DNA of 64,000 nucleotides, from positions 3,906,001 to 3,970,000 of the forward strand of contig JAGYXB010002069.1 in the NCBI GenBank assembly GCA_022495005.1, read 5' to 3'. This stretch comes from Rhyacophila brunnea. Lineage: Eukaryota; Arthropoda; Insecta; Trichoptera; Rhyacophilidae. Under the pieces are notes generated by a model. It worked only from the letters and a program-made list of their open reading frames with translations, had not been told where the DNA came from and did not search any database. Of this stretch, positions 15,001 through 25,400 are shown in pieces. The position numbers were made by a program, and so were the translations under genes. Each line of letters starts with the position of its first letter. Positions within the stretch are counted from its first letter, which is position 1.

Positions 15001-18000
15001 TAACCAATACCAACTAAAATTTATACGTTTAGTTCAATGAAAACAAATAAGTATGACTGACAAAGTTTAGTGTGCACTATTTATGTCGGATCTCAATAAC
15101 CTACCTCCACTCTTCGCCACTGCCTGTTCATTTCTCACATTAGGTACACAGCTCTTTAGCTCACACAATGTGACAATAATAAATATGTACTTTTCTTCTT
15201 TCGTTATGTCTGTTTCTTCTGCACTACGCGTTTACGCGTTTACGCTGCACTACGTTTCCAATAAACCTGTGCCGTTTTACAGTGTTCTTGGATCTTCCCG
15301 TCATGCCAGTATCCCGTAGCTCCGCCGTATGCCTAACCTAAAGATGACATTTCGCGGCCTTTCAAGACGCCGGAATCTGGGAGACTCTAGTATAGGTTTT
15401 ACCCAACTCTACAACTGACACGTTATTGTCTATGCTCATGTTTAGAGCATAGACAATAGCGAGTCGGAAATGACAGTGTTGTCTAGAGACATTCAATATA
15501 TATTTTAGAGGTTACGAGGGCACTCAGCCCTTTTCGAAATTATCAACTTAAAAAGACCATGATAAACCTTTACACGTAAAACACAGTTTAATACCTATAA
15601 CTTCATGCTATCTGCCGTGTAATAACACTAGTGTATTTGTACCATATAAATAAAAGACAACACACGATATAATATGTTATATATACCCACCAACGCGTGT
15701 TTTCCTTGAACACTGCCCATACAATATTACATGTCCCATACAAAAGCAACCGTCTGAATATAGGGTAGTTGACTAAACAAATAACAACTACTCCCCTTAT
15801 CAGTGGCGAATGGTGGAGGTAGGCTGTTAAGACCGACACCTCCACCCTTCGCCACTGCCCCTTATACTCTTTTAAGGCTGAATCGTCCTTTTTTTATCTT
15901 CTCGTTAATTGGGTTTTCCCTACACCATTTCCGTTGGCATCTACTGGAGTTTGGATGATTCCTAATCTATTATCGCCAAGTCTTGGTGTTAGAAGACGTC
16001 GCCAGCCAGTAAGTCGCCGCACACTTTTTGAAAGCTGAGAAATTTCCAGATAGAACTGACTTGAGAAGTCTTCCCATTTCAACTGACACATGGGGACACT
16101 CCCGGAGGATGTGATTGGAATCATGCAATTCGCGACGGAAGCAAGTAGAAAATTTTTCACAAGGCTTTATAAACATAATGAATCTGTCCACCATCACTAG
16201 AAATTTCTTGTATTGAATCTGCCAATTTCAATGAGAAATAGAATAAGTTCTGCAACCCTGCGAAGTCTTGCCCTTAGTAAGTACTTATGCCTGCATGAAG
16301 AATCTGTATTATATAACTAAGTTTCTACATCGTAGTAATGATAAAGGGGTAGTTATTAGTAATTACTAAATATGTTAGATATTAAACGACTTCCTCTATA
16401 GATATGGAGCCAAAACATTATGAAAATTAAGCAATAAATACCTCCAATAATTTAAGAGCGTACATAAGTAAAACGGCAAATAATTTTTAACAGTATGTGG
16501 AACGAAATTTCGCAGTCGTCGCCAATCGGAAACTGACAGTCGAGGTGTGAGCACGTCAATTTGTTTTGTGATGGCGTCGGAGGAATATATTCTTAAATCG
16601 TGTAAAGATGACTAAAAAACGTTCCGCATGTACTTGAAAAATAAAACATGCCAATGAATATACTATTATTATTACGAATATAATAATAAACATAACATTA
16701 AAAGGGCGCATGTTGATTTTTTATGACAAATTATATTTCGTTCGGCTCGCGTCATTTGCACAATCCGCACATCGCCTAGGTAGTCACGATATTTTTAGAC
16801 AATGCATCAGCTGAAGTATAAGCCTTAATACTAATTTTCATACGGAAACCACGGAAGGTCCATCTAACTATCAATAAAATGTTTCTTCATCATCTTTGGT
16901 AATTATGAACTGCGAAGCTATATCGAGTAGATTTCTGATGTAATACACATAAAGATACATTAGTTTTTTTTTTATGTAACTAACTTTGAATAAAAATGCT
17001 TGATAATGGTGTAAAACCCGATATAGATATTGAGTCAAAAGAAATCTGTAGAAGCCAATCTAATTCACTGAATTTATTAACAAATTGATCTTTAAATCTA
17101 TAAAAATACATATTATTATTAACTATTCGGAATGAACTCTACCTACATTGCAATAAGGGCTAATGTTGCAAACCTGCGTTCATAACTTTGCAGGATTGTT
17201 GTCCTGTTCTGCCAACGCGCATACAGCTTCCCACAAAATGTTATTGTACAAAAAAAATACGCAAGTAGTTAAAAATGAACTCTAATCTATGTTGCAATAC
17301 GGGTGATTATTGCAATGTTCAAGTCTTTGATCTGCTCTTCTAACGTGTCCAGTTTAATATTGAGATTTTGTATGTGAGTGATTTTGTATCCTGGTAACTA
17401 GGTACCTATATCAATGTTCGTAACATTTCCACTGTACCCTATCTCACATTCTGACAGAAGGCTAGGCTTACCATGCCATAACCATAACGCGAATATCTTG
17501 TGAGAATTGTCACAGAATGCGCTATCCACCTTCGGGCACCGCATTAAAATTCCACCAGACACCCTCATTCAATATATTGATATATTCCACTTGCGTGAGT
17601 ATGAGTTGAGCTTAGATGAACATTGATTTATAAATTCTTAATATAATATGGTCTACTTAGCTCACAATATGTACTTGTATATAATTTTGTATTATAATAA
17701 TATGTATGTACGTATTTATTTATTACGCATTATTATGTACGTATTAACACACTGATTTTTAAATAGTTATACGTATTACTATATTTTCACTATTTTCATT
17801 GTAATACTTATTTCATTATGTTACATATCATGTCATGAACGACTTAAGGCTATATATACCTCAGTTGAGGCACGGTCTAAAAAGATCGTGGCTAGGCGAT
17901 GCGCGGATTGCGGGTGCAAATGACGCATGTCAAACGAAATATAATTTGTCATATAAATCCAACATGTGTCCATTTAATGTTTTGTTTATTGTTCTATCAG

Positions 18001-20543
18001 TAACAATAATAATATATTCATTGACATGTTTTCTTTTTAAAGTAAATGGGTAACGTTTTTAGTCATCTTTACACGATTTAAGAATTAATACGCCCGTCGC
18101 CATCACGAAATAAATTGACGTGTTTCCAGCTCGACGTTCTCTCTCCGAATGGCAGCGATTCCAAAATTTCGTCGCGCTTATAGTTGAAAATTATTTGCCG
18201 TTTCACTGATGTCATCACCTTTGTTCAGCCATACACATCAGTCTACAAATAAAATAACGATAGTGGTAAAGCTCTATCCCGATCAACATACGTCTGTCCG
18301 TAAACAATATTATACCTACCTACAAAGATTTTTAACCTTTGTAGTAAAGGGTTAAACATACACTCTGGCTTGTGTATACATAGGTATTATGAAGGTCAAA
18401 AAACAAATATGTATTGTGTACCTAATTAGGTTGCAGATACCTAAACTCATTGTGGAAAATAATATTCACAATATTTAAAATTACTATTTACAACCCATCT
18501 TAAAGTTACGGTCATCGTTGCCCTTGCAATCTGTGGGTCCGGATCATATTATTATCACACCCTCAGTGCAGAATAATAATAATATTTGTAATGTATAAAT
18601 TATGAGTTTTGTATGTGGGTATTGCTTATTCTACGTACAAGGTTAGCCTGTATAATATATCATTAGCGAAGGATTGAGGTAGGCTTTTAAGATCAGCCAT
18701 AAATAGTGCACACGTCATACATATTTTTGTTTTCATTGAAATAAGGCTAGGTACAATGGACAGACGGTGTTCGTTAGTTTTGAAAATCAAACCCTGCGAA
18801 ACCAAGCCATAATAAATAATAGTAAAAAAATACACGTACATACCTATACCTATCTATAAAATATCTAAAATTATACAATTAAATCATACCTACATAACTT
18901 ATACGATATTTTATAGATAGAATAATAGGCAGGGTTTAAAGAATTAAAAAAAAAAGAACCAACAATATGGGTACTAAATATTATGTAATAGGTATGTGTT
19001 CTTAATCCAACGAAAACAAATAAGTATGAATGAAAAAACGTGCACAATTGAGTATACCAAAACTGTTATGGTTTGGTTTAGGCAGATTTTAATTGATTTT
19101 TAAAAACTAACCAACACCATCTGTAAATTATAGTCTTAGGTACCTAGTTCAATAAAAAAACAAACACGAATGACTACAAAGTGTAATATGCACTTTATGC
19201 CGGATCTTCAGCCTACCTCCACCCTTCGCTAGTGATATAATATATTATACACAAAAGTCTGAAGATGCCTAAAGACGAAACACGTCACTAAAACCGATTC
19301 TAATGGAATAGTGGAAAACATCTGTAAATTAGAATTAAAATTTAATTTACATTAAGTAACATCTGTATTTACGGTATTTTACATTAAAATAATGTTACAT
19401 AGGTATCACAGGAATCCACGGCGTACATAGTCCTTATTCTTACCACTGAATTCGGTTAAGAGAACGGCTAACAACCGATATCCGTAAAAACTCTGCTAAG
19501 AAACTTCCCATATTACAGAGAAATAATAATATTATGCGCATTTAAAATAATTATTTAAATTTAATTGAAACGATCTATTAATAAAATTCAAAATATATCA
19601 AATAACATTCATGTTTAAAGTCAGGTAGGTATTATCTAATAATACAGCGCAGTTGTAAGTAAACAAAAATGCATTTGGCTATTTATAAACATTGTATTAG
19701 TCATCGCAGGAAAAAAGTTTGTAGGTACTTCGTTGTTATGATGATAATATCTATTCGGAAAACTGAATAAACTCGGCAATCAGTCATATACTCAATAGAT
19801 TATGAGCGAGTCATACAAAAACGTGATTGGCAATGAGATATTATAGATAGCGCGTAGTATGCAAACAATGTTTTATAATACAAACTCTGTAGAAATACAT
19901 ATCATCGGTTGTTTATCACAAGGGCCCTAGGTTGTACACACATTCCTGTAGTGTACGGGACACGGGTTGGCGCGAAATAGTACTCGAGGACGGTCGCAGC
20001 GCGGAATTTCCTCGAGTGTATACGTGCCGCTCTGTCGTAGGCTTTGCATGTAAGCACTATGGCTTAATTCATTCAGTAAATGGGCGTTATACTATGACGC
20101 GCTATGTAAACATGCTAAGATTACTAGTTATTGCCGTAATGCAATGAAACCGCACAGAATTATCGGAATTCACCAGATTATGAAACGCTCCCGTGCCGCA
20201 CATGTTTATGAATGACCTACACTCACTACAAATACGGCAAAAGCCGACATCTAAACATGGCGACTCAACAGCTGACGAACAGACCGGTAATTAAACGCAT
20301 CACCAAGTCGTCAAAACTGACACTTTACCCGACAAAAGCGACGTAAAAACGTCTCCGAAGTAAGGAGTTATGCGATACGTAGTGTATTGTATTGCGAAAG
20401 CTTCATATGTGTGCATATAATACAGCAAAAACGGCGAAGCCCGCCGGGAAAATGTACCTGGAAATCCGATGATCTCCACCGCCCTCGCTGTCGTTGTAGT
20501 CGTCGATCTCTAGGAACTCGATGCCACCGCCGTGTAATGACAT
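1..20543 (-). CDS. TFAP4: TFAP4/AP-4 (cropped) bHLH-leucine zipper transcription factor, 3' end outside window
   Basis: Three coding exons are visible: 20458-20543 (28 codons plus 2 nt), 729-891 and 561 down to 1. They give 270 residues and continue past the left edge. The phases agree: exon 1 ends after two codon bases at CAG/gtacat, exon 2 starts on a third codon base after tgtccacag, and exon 2 to 3 is phase 0 (AGCAAG/gtgatt to tttccag/GCTGCT). The bHLH lies at about residues 47-97. Its basic region has NSNERRRMQSINAGFQSL and helix 2 has AAILQQTAEYIYALEQ, both close to vertebrate TFAP4. A first zipper follows (EKTRLLSQNCQLKRLL), then a KKRK stretch that may be a nuclear signal, then a second coiled segment (about 185-205) and an acidic Ser/Asp-rich tail. 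AP-4 homodimers bind CAGCTG E-boxes in the nucleus. The start is the first ATG of exon 1 and exon 1 is not conserved with vertebrates, so it is less certain than exons 2 and 3. Confidence 0.9.
562..728 (-). other. TFAP4 intron 2 (167 bp)
   Basis: The intron has a gtgatt donor directly after the AGCAAG (Ser-Lys) codons and a tttccag acceptor directly before the Ala-Ala-Ile-Leu codons. Both boundaries are fixed by the conserved bHLH sequence, so this short intron interrupts the loop/helix-2 junction. Confidence 0.88.
1766..2083. mobile_element. Inverted-repeat element with acagttaacacgtcttactt ends
   Basis: acagttaacacgtcttactt near 1768 pairs with aagtaagacgtgttaactgt near 2055-2076. The interior (attcttgacacgtgtttaa, gcataaaccaagagcag) resembles 4430-4560, so both belong to one repeat family. 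Confidence 0.6.
2128..2560. repeat. GC-rich repeat family C, copy 1
   Basis: It shares gcgttttctaaatggtgttcg and cccctaggctagagccctgtc-type sequence with 21240-21600. Runs of g and c (gggccccccc) look like the ends of a hAT or similar element, but no TSD was found. Confidence 0.5.
2841..3499 (-). mobile_element. MITE family B (9-bp TSD), copy 1 with inner insertion
   Basis: In reverse orientation it runs from gttacatgtaaattatgcg to gtataaatttccggacacg. The flanks tacatcacg and tccatcacg match at 8 of 9. It carries aacctaacctaacc in the middle. An extra segment of about 200 bp (3225-3420) is bounded by an inverted gattggtttgtcgaat pair, so something was inserted or rearranged there. Confidence 0.75.
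3664..3855 (+). pseudogene. 3' end of a non-LTR retrotransposon (LINE) ORF
   Basis: The 64-codon frame ends in TGA and reads RRRDSRWTNLVIQWYPRGTK, then GRWIDEM and QRNVQDRDKWNHLG. This matches the typical C-terminus of CR1/RTE-like reverse transcriptase proteins (W, then GRW, then QDR..W). It is followed by a gatgatgatgataat tail. It is truncated at its 5' end; no start or RT domain remains. Confidence 0.75.
4388..4660. repeat. Second copy of the 1766-2083 repeat (inner part)
   Basis: It shares gcataaaccgagagcagtgg, cgtattcttgacacgtgttt and an acaccaatatt patch with 1810-1920. The 88-codon ORF over it has no recognisable motif and is judged accidental. Confidence 0.55.
5560..6050. promoter_or_regulatory. 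CpG-rich block inside TFAP4 intron 1, possible enhancer or alternative promoter
   Basis: The block is conspicuously GC- and CpG-rich in an AT-rich intron. It has a CRE-like tgacgtc at about 5719, a CAGCTG E-box (the AP-4 consensus) at 5744-5749, a CT/GA-rich run at about 6013-6046 and GCCGCCAT on the minus strand near 5995. On the minus strand a possible donor (CGCG/gtaacc) lies near 5570, so an alternative 5' exon of TFAP4 is possible. ORFs here are by-products of GC content. The function is inferred from composition only. Confidence 0.4.
6740..7000. promoter_or_regulatory. Second GC-rich intronic block with CCAAT and E-box/CRE motifs
   Basis: The block contains a CCAAT box (agccaatcggcgcg), a CAGCTG at 6900-6905 and a composite gacgtcacgtgac (CRE half plus CACGTG) at about 6923-6935. 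It lies 0.7 kb from the CpG-rich block at 5560-6050. Together they look like a regulatory module, but there is no direct evidence of activity. Confidence 0.3.
8035..8100 (-). repeat. tRNA-like SINE fragment
   Basis: On the minus strand gcgggttcgagtcccgc is a perfect T arm with B box. No matching acceptor stem or proper D arm is present upstream, so a functional tRNA is unlikely. Confidence 0.5.
8426..8953. mobile_element. hAT MITE family A, copy with decayed left end
   Basis: The right end (acagcctatctccaccccttgccactg) and the inner sequence (gcataaatagtg-like patch, attaaaccctgcctaa and its inverse) match family A. The left 20 bp have diverged and no TSD is seen. Confidence 0.75.
9247..9830. 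mobile_element. hAT MITE family A, 584-bp copy with perfect TSD
   Basis: Ends cagtggcgaagggtggaggt and acctccacccttcgccactg are inverted repeats. The flanks 9239-9246 and 9831-9838 are both cgatttat. The inner arms also pair over long stretches (for example gttggttagtttttaaaatt with its complement), so the element can fold back on itself. No transposase. Confidence 0.92.
11042..11405. mobile_element. MITE with gaaagggaaaagggcgtaa termini
   Basis: The left end gaaagggaaaagggcgtaac and right end ttacgccccttttcctttcc are inverted repeats of about 20 bp around 320 bp of AT-rich non-coding sequence. Superfamily and TSD are undetermined. Confidence 0.7.
12141..12864. mobile_element. Inverted-repeat element with ggccacataggcaggtgc ends
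   Basis: The left ggccacataggcaggtgc pairs with gcacctgcctatgtggg at the right. Further inward tggccacactgcacgc pairs loosely with gcgtgcaatgtggca. It directly adjoins a family A MITE. No TSD or coding sequence. Confidence 0.65.
12874..13403. mobile_element. hAT MITE family A, diverged copy
   Basis: The left end taagggtggaggaagactgt and right end cagtctacctccacatttcc followed by ccactg match family A, as do the inner arms (ggttagtttttaaaaatcaa and its complement). No clear TSD. Confidence 0.8.
14181..14563. mobile_element. MITE with acgtctattcaattctaaac termini
   Basis: The left end ctattcaattctaaactatc (continuing ctaaatgccaa) is repeated in inverse as ttggcgtttaggatagttta (continuing gaattgaaaagacg). 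Non-coding interior. Superfamily undetermined. Confidence 0.7.
14690..14750 (-). repeat. tRNA-like SINE fragment
   Basis: On the minus strand ccgggttcgattcccg forms a B-box/T-arm-like segment preceded by a short GC-rich region. The rest of a tRNA cloverleaf is absent. Confidence 0.45.
14846..15122. mobile_element. hAT MITE family A, short 277-bp copy
   Basis: The ends cagttgcgtagggtggaggt and acctccactcttcgccactg and sub-terminal gatccgacataaatagtgc match family A. The middle is shortened. No convincing TSD. Confidence 0.8.
15424..15458. repeat. Perfect 14-bp hairpin with 7-nt loop
   Basis: The stem tattgtctatgctc pairs exactly with gagcatagacaata; the loop is atgttta. It stands alone in unique sequence. 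It may be a chance structure, a fold-back relic or part of a small RNA; nothing further supports a function. Confidence 0.6.
15801..15857. mobile_element. 57-bp minimal hAT MITE family A copy, perfect TSD
   Basis: Only the two ends remain: cagtggcgaatggtggaggt directly followed, after about ten bases, by acacctccacccttcgccac-tg. The flanks 15793-15800 and 15858-15865 are both ccccttat. It is either an insertion of a terminal-repeat-only derivative or an internal deletion after insertion. Confidence 0.93.
15930..16165 (-). pseudogene. Possible LINE C-terminal zinc-knuckle relic
   Basis: In one frame of the minus strand the residues FRRELHDSNHILRECPHV resemble the H...C part of the zinc knuckle at LINE ORF2 C-termini. 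The first cysteines are not in place and the frame is short, so this is a tentative call. Confidence 0.3.
16473..18207. mobile_element. 1.7-kb element with long terminal inverted repeats
   Basis: The left arm (about 16473-16805) is repeated in inverse at about 17870-18207. Matching anchors are aaacggcaaataatttt with aaaattatttgccgttt, cgtgtaaagatgactaaaaa with tttttagtcatctttacacg, and tgcgcggattgcgggtgcaa with its diverged inverse. Arms are about 330 bp with gaps. The interior is AT-rich with no transposase. No TSD was confirmed. Confidence 0.75.
18661..19234. mobile_element. hAT MITE family A, 574-bp copy
   Basis: Ends cattagcgaaggattgaggt and acctccacccttcgctagtg. The inner sequence parallels the copy at 9247-9830. 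The flanks are AT repeats (taatatat and atataata), so a TSD cannot be judged. Confidence 0.8.
20458..20543 (-). CDS. TFAP4: Remote first coding exon of TFAP4
   Basis: This short open exon starts with ATG and encodes an acidic, Gly-rich N-terminus (MSLHGGGIEFLEIDDY and onward). It ends at TCCAG/gtacat in phase 2, exactly the phase the exon at 891 needs. It lies in a locally CpG-richer patch. No other gene on this strand is available to receive it. The joined reading runs through to the bHLH basic region without a stop. The assignment rests on phase, codon-like composition and position. A cDNA or RNA-seq junction 20458/891 would prove it. Confidence 0.72.
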
Positions 20544-20900
20544 AACTATGAATTTATGGGTCCTCAGTAGTCGTAATTTTTACACAAACGACAGTCAAAC
20601 AGTTCAACACTACGATTCGACATGAAATTCACATAAGGGCCAGCACCCACAATGGCGGGAAACAACAATGGATCCAGTCAGATGACGCTTGTCTCAAATA
20701 TGAGCGCACACACTGTAATTTACGAAGTAACACGGTAAAACACTTCGACACTGATGTTAGGCGTTTGAAAAATATGATATATTCAACTCTGCACTTGTTT
20801 TAATACGATTTTCACACAATTACCGAAATAAACATCAACGATACAGCAGGCCCCACACCATTGCTCGCAACGTAACCATAGATTCACTAGATTGCGCAAA
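20544..20900 (-). promoter_or_regulatory. Putative TFAP4 promoter/5' UTR region
   Basis: This is the stretch directly upstream of the TFAP4 start, richer in CpG than its surroundings. It contains an ATGGCGGGAA patch and no repeat that I recognise. It also faces the TTC4 start about 1.9 kb away on the other strand. No TATA box could be assigned, so the transcription start is unknown. Confidence 0.35.
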
Positions 20901-21214
20901 TCATAGATGTGGCACACCACTATTCTGTTTTGTGTTCATCTCTTAATACTTAAACATACGGTATATATGAACCAAAATTAATTAAGCAGGGGTTACAAAC
21001 AAATATTTTTAAATCTTTTTGTTTCTCGATTATATTACGCAGGTAAAACTATTTACACTAATAAATATTCTCTGATATATTTTATACACAAAATACTATG
21101 AAATACATAAATATAATGATATAAAGTGAGTTAAGTTATATTAAAAAAATCCCCGCTTTAACGGTAAATCTATATGAATTATATAGGTAATATTATATTG
21201 CTGGTTATAATGAA

Positions 21215-21610
21215 TCCTTTTTCCATTTTATTTCACTTATAGTATACATCATGGCCCCCACATCTGAAACGGGCCCCCAGGCTAGGATCTTTGAAGCAGT
21301 GTGACGCTCCACAGTAGCGTTTTCCAAATGGTGTTCGATTTTTATATGTTTAATACATCCACTTGAATTATGGAGTATCGACACACAATTATCAAACATT
21401 GCATTGCACAACTACAAATAAAAAAATATTTACAGTTTTTAAGTCATTTCACAGTCATCAGGCGACTTTTTTTATTATTGCAGCATTTTTTTATGTGTGT
21501 GTTTATCTCACTTATCTGATTAATCCGTCACGCCGGCCACCCTATAAGCCTGGGCCCCAGGCTAGAGCCTTGTCAGCCCCCCTTATGGGGACCATGATCT
21601 ACATAGAGTC
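21215..21610. repeat. GC-rich repeat family C, copy 2
   Basis: The left catggcccccacatctgaaa and right ccccttatggggaccatgat are loosely inverted. It shares cagtagcgttttccaaatgg and cccaggctagagccttgtca with copy 1. The 118-codon ORF at 21363 runs over it and is judged accidental. Confidence 0.5.
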
Positions 21611-22259
21611 TGTATTCTATAAACTGGCATACACATCACGTCGTTTGCCTACGGAAAGCATTGTGCCATCGCGTTTGACTCTTGCAAGTGTGAGAGAACG
21701 AGAGGGAATGCAGTGCTGAATACTGAAGCGGAGGGGAAACTGCACGCCAGCTTATAGAAGACAGACCCTACATATTATAGTGCTCTGTTGTATTGTCCAG
21801 AATTACGTAGATATGTACCTATGTTAATATGAGGTTGTTATAAATTAGTCTACAATTTATAAAGTAATAACGTGGATTCAATTGTAATAATTTACAATGT
21901 AGTAGGTATCTATTGCGGGTTAATCATTGTGTGGGTCCTAGGAAAACCGAAATTATGACACCAACATTGAATTCGTTAATCTGCCATAATTTATTATATA
22001 GTGATTTTGTTAAAAGTGCTGTTTTATTAAAAAAAAATGTTTTAAGTTTTATTGGTAAAACTATTTTATTATAATATTAATATGAAAATTTTATTATTAA
22101 GTAATTTTTAAATCAACTTTAAATATATTGACATACAAACTCATATAACCCTTATTATTGAAAACTCGATTGATTTTTTTTTTATATCTAAAATATTTTT
22201 TTACCGTATTAGGATAATAAAAGAAACTTAACTTTCTGTGTGATCTTTCTATCTCTTAG

Positions 22260-22434
22260 AACAAATACCTAATCTTTCGCTTTCTTTTCGGTACAGTGTA
22301 CTTCGAAGTTAGTTTGAGCTTACCAGTCTACGTTCCCATCTATGGTTTTTACACCATGATAGGACGCGTGGTTGCCATTTTGTTGATTACGTCATTGGGC
22401 TTTTTGTGTGCTTCCAAAACCGCGTGCCATCAAA
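22260..22434 (+). promoter_or_regulatory. TTC4 promoter/5' UTR region
   Basis: The stretch immediately upstream of the TTC4 ATG contains a CRE-like attacgtcattgg at about 22386 and a gccatttt patch at about 22374. No TATA box is obvious. The assignment comes from position only. Confidence 0.3.
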
Positions 22435-25400
22435 ATGGCGTCGCCGCAACCAAGTATGTCAGATGAAGACAGAGTGGCTCTTGCAGCCAAATTGGACAAG
22501 GAACTCGAAGATTTTATCGATGGTTTGGAAAAGAAACGATACACCGATGGCTGGCCAGAAGATCGATGGGAGGTTGGGTGCGAGAACTTATTGTATTATT
22601 TACATTTAAACACATGTGCCAAAAATGTCAAACTGTCAAGCCATCAATAACATTGTAATAACGTGTTCTCAATAATATGTTCAACGTATTTTTTTTTTAC
22701 AGCATATTTGTTTAGAGACAATTTGCTTGGATAAAACCGCTAATCAGATATTATAATCTAATTTCTTTACTTGTTATATATTTCTAACAATTTTAAACAG
22801 CTACGGTTAACACATTGCTAACCAGCTGTTTTTGGCATTTTGAATTTGAATGTAAAAAAATAACTATACATATGTGAAAGAAAGAGGAATACTTACACCA
22901 CTTAGTTGCTTGAGATTTACATATTTATTTAGACATTATGATTATTTTATTTATTATCTGATGAAAAAAATTATAAAAATATTTTTGATGTTGGTAAACA
23001 AAAATAAGCCAAGAACCTTTTTTTATTACCTACTTCAACCATTTAGAATTATACCCCGTTTACACGTGCATAGATTCACTGTGCACAGTAAGAAAATGTA
23101 TGGGGAAACATGTATTATCCTGCAGTTGGCAAGATTGCGTGCGTGAATCAAACAAGTTTGGAGGGTTCCAAATTTCAGCGCGCAAGTAAGATTATTTTCG
23201 ATCTGCGCCTGCGCAGTAGAGCGATTGGGGTGAACATGCTGGTAAAAAACGAACTACTCATTTTGAGATTAACCGATTTTCAATGCGACCTATCAGATAG
23301 TAGTATAAAATGACAACCTCGCGTCTCGCTTACTCTTGAAGAATGAGATTGGAGAGACAGTCAGCACTTTTACATGTAAACAGTTATTGTCATGGTGGTT
23401 TAAAATAAGCACGATTGCTGACAGTAATTCCATGCACGTGTACAGGCGCTATTCGATTTTAATGACTATTTCTGATCACCGCAGTGGAAGGTGGGTTACA
23501 GGATTGAGTATATTATAATCCAATCACGTTTTCATATATCAGGAGGAGATGGCGAAGCATCCATTCTTCATGAAGCAGTCTCCGGAATCATCTGATGAAC
23601 TGTCACCACTTATGGAAGGTTTGCAGCGTTTAAAATATGACCCCGAGGAAAATACAGCGACGGAGCTCGCAGTCAATTACAAGGAAGACGGGAATTTTAA
23701 TTTTAAACACAAAAATTACAGAATGGCAATTCTTGGGTTCGTAACCTTTTGCTATATCGTGTATTTGCTAATATTAAATATAAATCTAAAAAAAGCTAAA
23801 TCTGTCAGACCTTCATATTTAATATTCTTCTTAATACTCTCAAACTTCTTAATACTAGCAACCAAATTCCAAAAAATCTCCCTATCCTCAGCCAGTCATA
23901 TCAGGCCTTTGACATGGAACTTGTACATTGAACCCACTTACAGGGTTTTCTTAGCAAATACTCTTTTTGTCCACATCTCAACCTCTCCTCGCATTTAATA
24001 TTATGTTTTGTTATATTAACAAAGAAGTTTTACTCATTAATTTAATGTATGTAACAAGCAAGGCCTGAACAAAAACGAACCGTGAGTGCGAATGAGAAAG
24101 AATTTGGTACGCTTATATCTCCGCAATGTGCGTTGAGTAAGATATAATTTCTACGGCTGAATTAAATATTTTTTGGAAACGTAGCTAGTAAATATTGATT
24201 TGAATGATATTTAACTATGTTGTGTTTAAATTTGGTAGCCGTACTGAGAAGCAACATGATGGTATAACGTTTCATAGTTAAGTCAATAATAATAATTGAG
24301 GTTCTACTGTGCGTTATATGCAAGAAACACGGCTTCATTTTGCTGAACAATAGCCATTCTCTTTATATTATTACAAAAAATGACACTCACTTTATGTCAG
24401 GTCTGGCCGAATGGCATAATCTGTTCTAACGCCATTACAATAAAGGTGATATTGCTATAAATTCCCGATGCGTGATATCGCATAATGGAAATTGCGAAAT
24501 TTTGTCACATGACGTCTACCTGTACATGTGCAAACGTCGCTATGCGCGAATTTACTTGCTAGCTACTGTACCTAGTGCGTTGTCCATTAATAATGTCATT
24601 GCTCTGAGGTAACAAGTAATTATGGTTATTTCATGTATCGAAAAAAGTGAGTTTGGTTTCAAAATTTTTTTATGTTCTTAAACTCAGAAACAATAGTACC
24701 CAAGAAGCGTTAATTGGTCATAAGACTGCACTAAAATCCAGCATTTAAAAAACCTTTGAACATTTAATAATTATTTGAACTAAATTCGAAAATTATATTG
24801 ACGGAATTATATGTCATTCAAAAGGATCCTATTATGGTTTATTCATTAGTCGTTTTTTATATGTAAATCGGGGTCCAAATGATACTATTATTAGTGTTTC
24901 AATGCAGCTTACTCTTGATAATAATTGGAGTTGTGGATTTGAAACATTATGTTTCTATTTACAGCTACACAGAAGGCATAAAAATCAAATGCAACGATCC
25001 CGAAGTGAACGCAAGTCTATACAACAACCGATCAGCCAGCCATTTTTTCCTGCAGAATTACAGATCGAGCCTCAATGACTCGCAAAAAGCGCTCTCATTT
25101 AAACCGGATCACCAGAAAGCCAGATTGAGAGCAGCACAGTGTGCTCTCCGAATATCTCAGTTTGACGTCTGCATTAAATATTGCGATGAAATTCTTGCTG
25201 AAGACGCCGCCGATGAAATTGCGCTGAATCTAAAGAAGGAGGCCACCAAAAATAAGGTTAACCACGAGAGAGATTTGCGGAAGAAGGACTTTTTGGAGAG
25301 GAAAAAAGATAATGCGGAAAAACAAATTTTTGAAGCCATCAAGGAGAGAGGTTTGTAATAATAAATAATTTTATTCTGAAATTGATAACCAGAACAGAAG

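Larger units (their letters stand above)
892..20457 (-). other. TFAP4 intron 1, about 19.6 kb, repeat-filled
   Basis: No convincing protein-coding exon was found in this stretch on either strand. It is AT-rich and contains MITEs, LINE 3' fragments and tRNA-derived SINE remnants, listed separately. Three short CpG-rich blocks stand out at about 5560-6050, 6740-7000 and 13580-13830. Stretches such as 4700-5500, 7010-7990, 9840-11040 and 19240-19900 show nothing I can name beyond AT-rich unique or decayed sequence. Confidence 0.6.

Noticed and set aside
21363..21719. 118-codon plus-strand ORF as a gene
   Set aside because: It runs across repeat family C and has no recognisable domain or splice support.
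23549..23998. 149-codon ORF as an independent membrane protein
   Set aside because: It is TTC4 exon 2 followed by read-through into intron 2.
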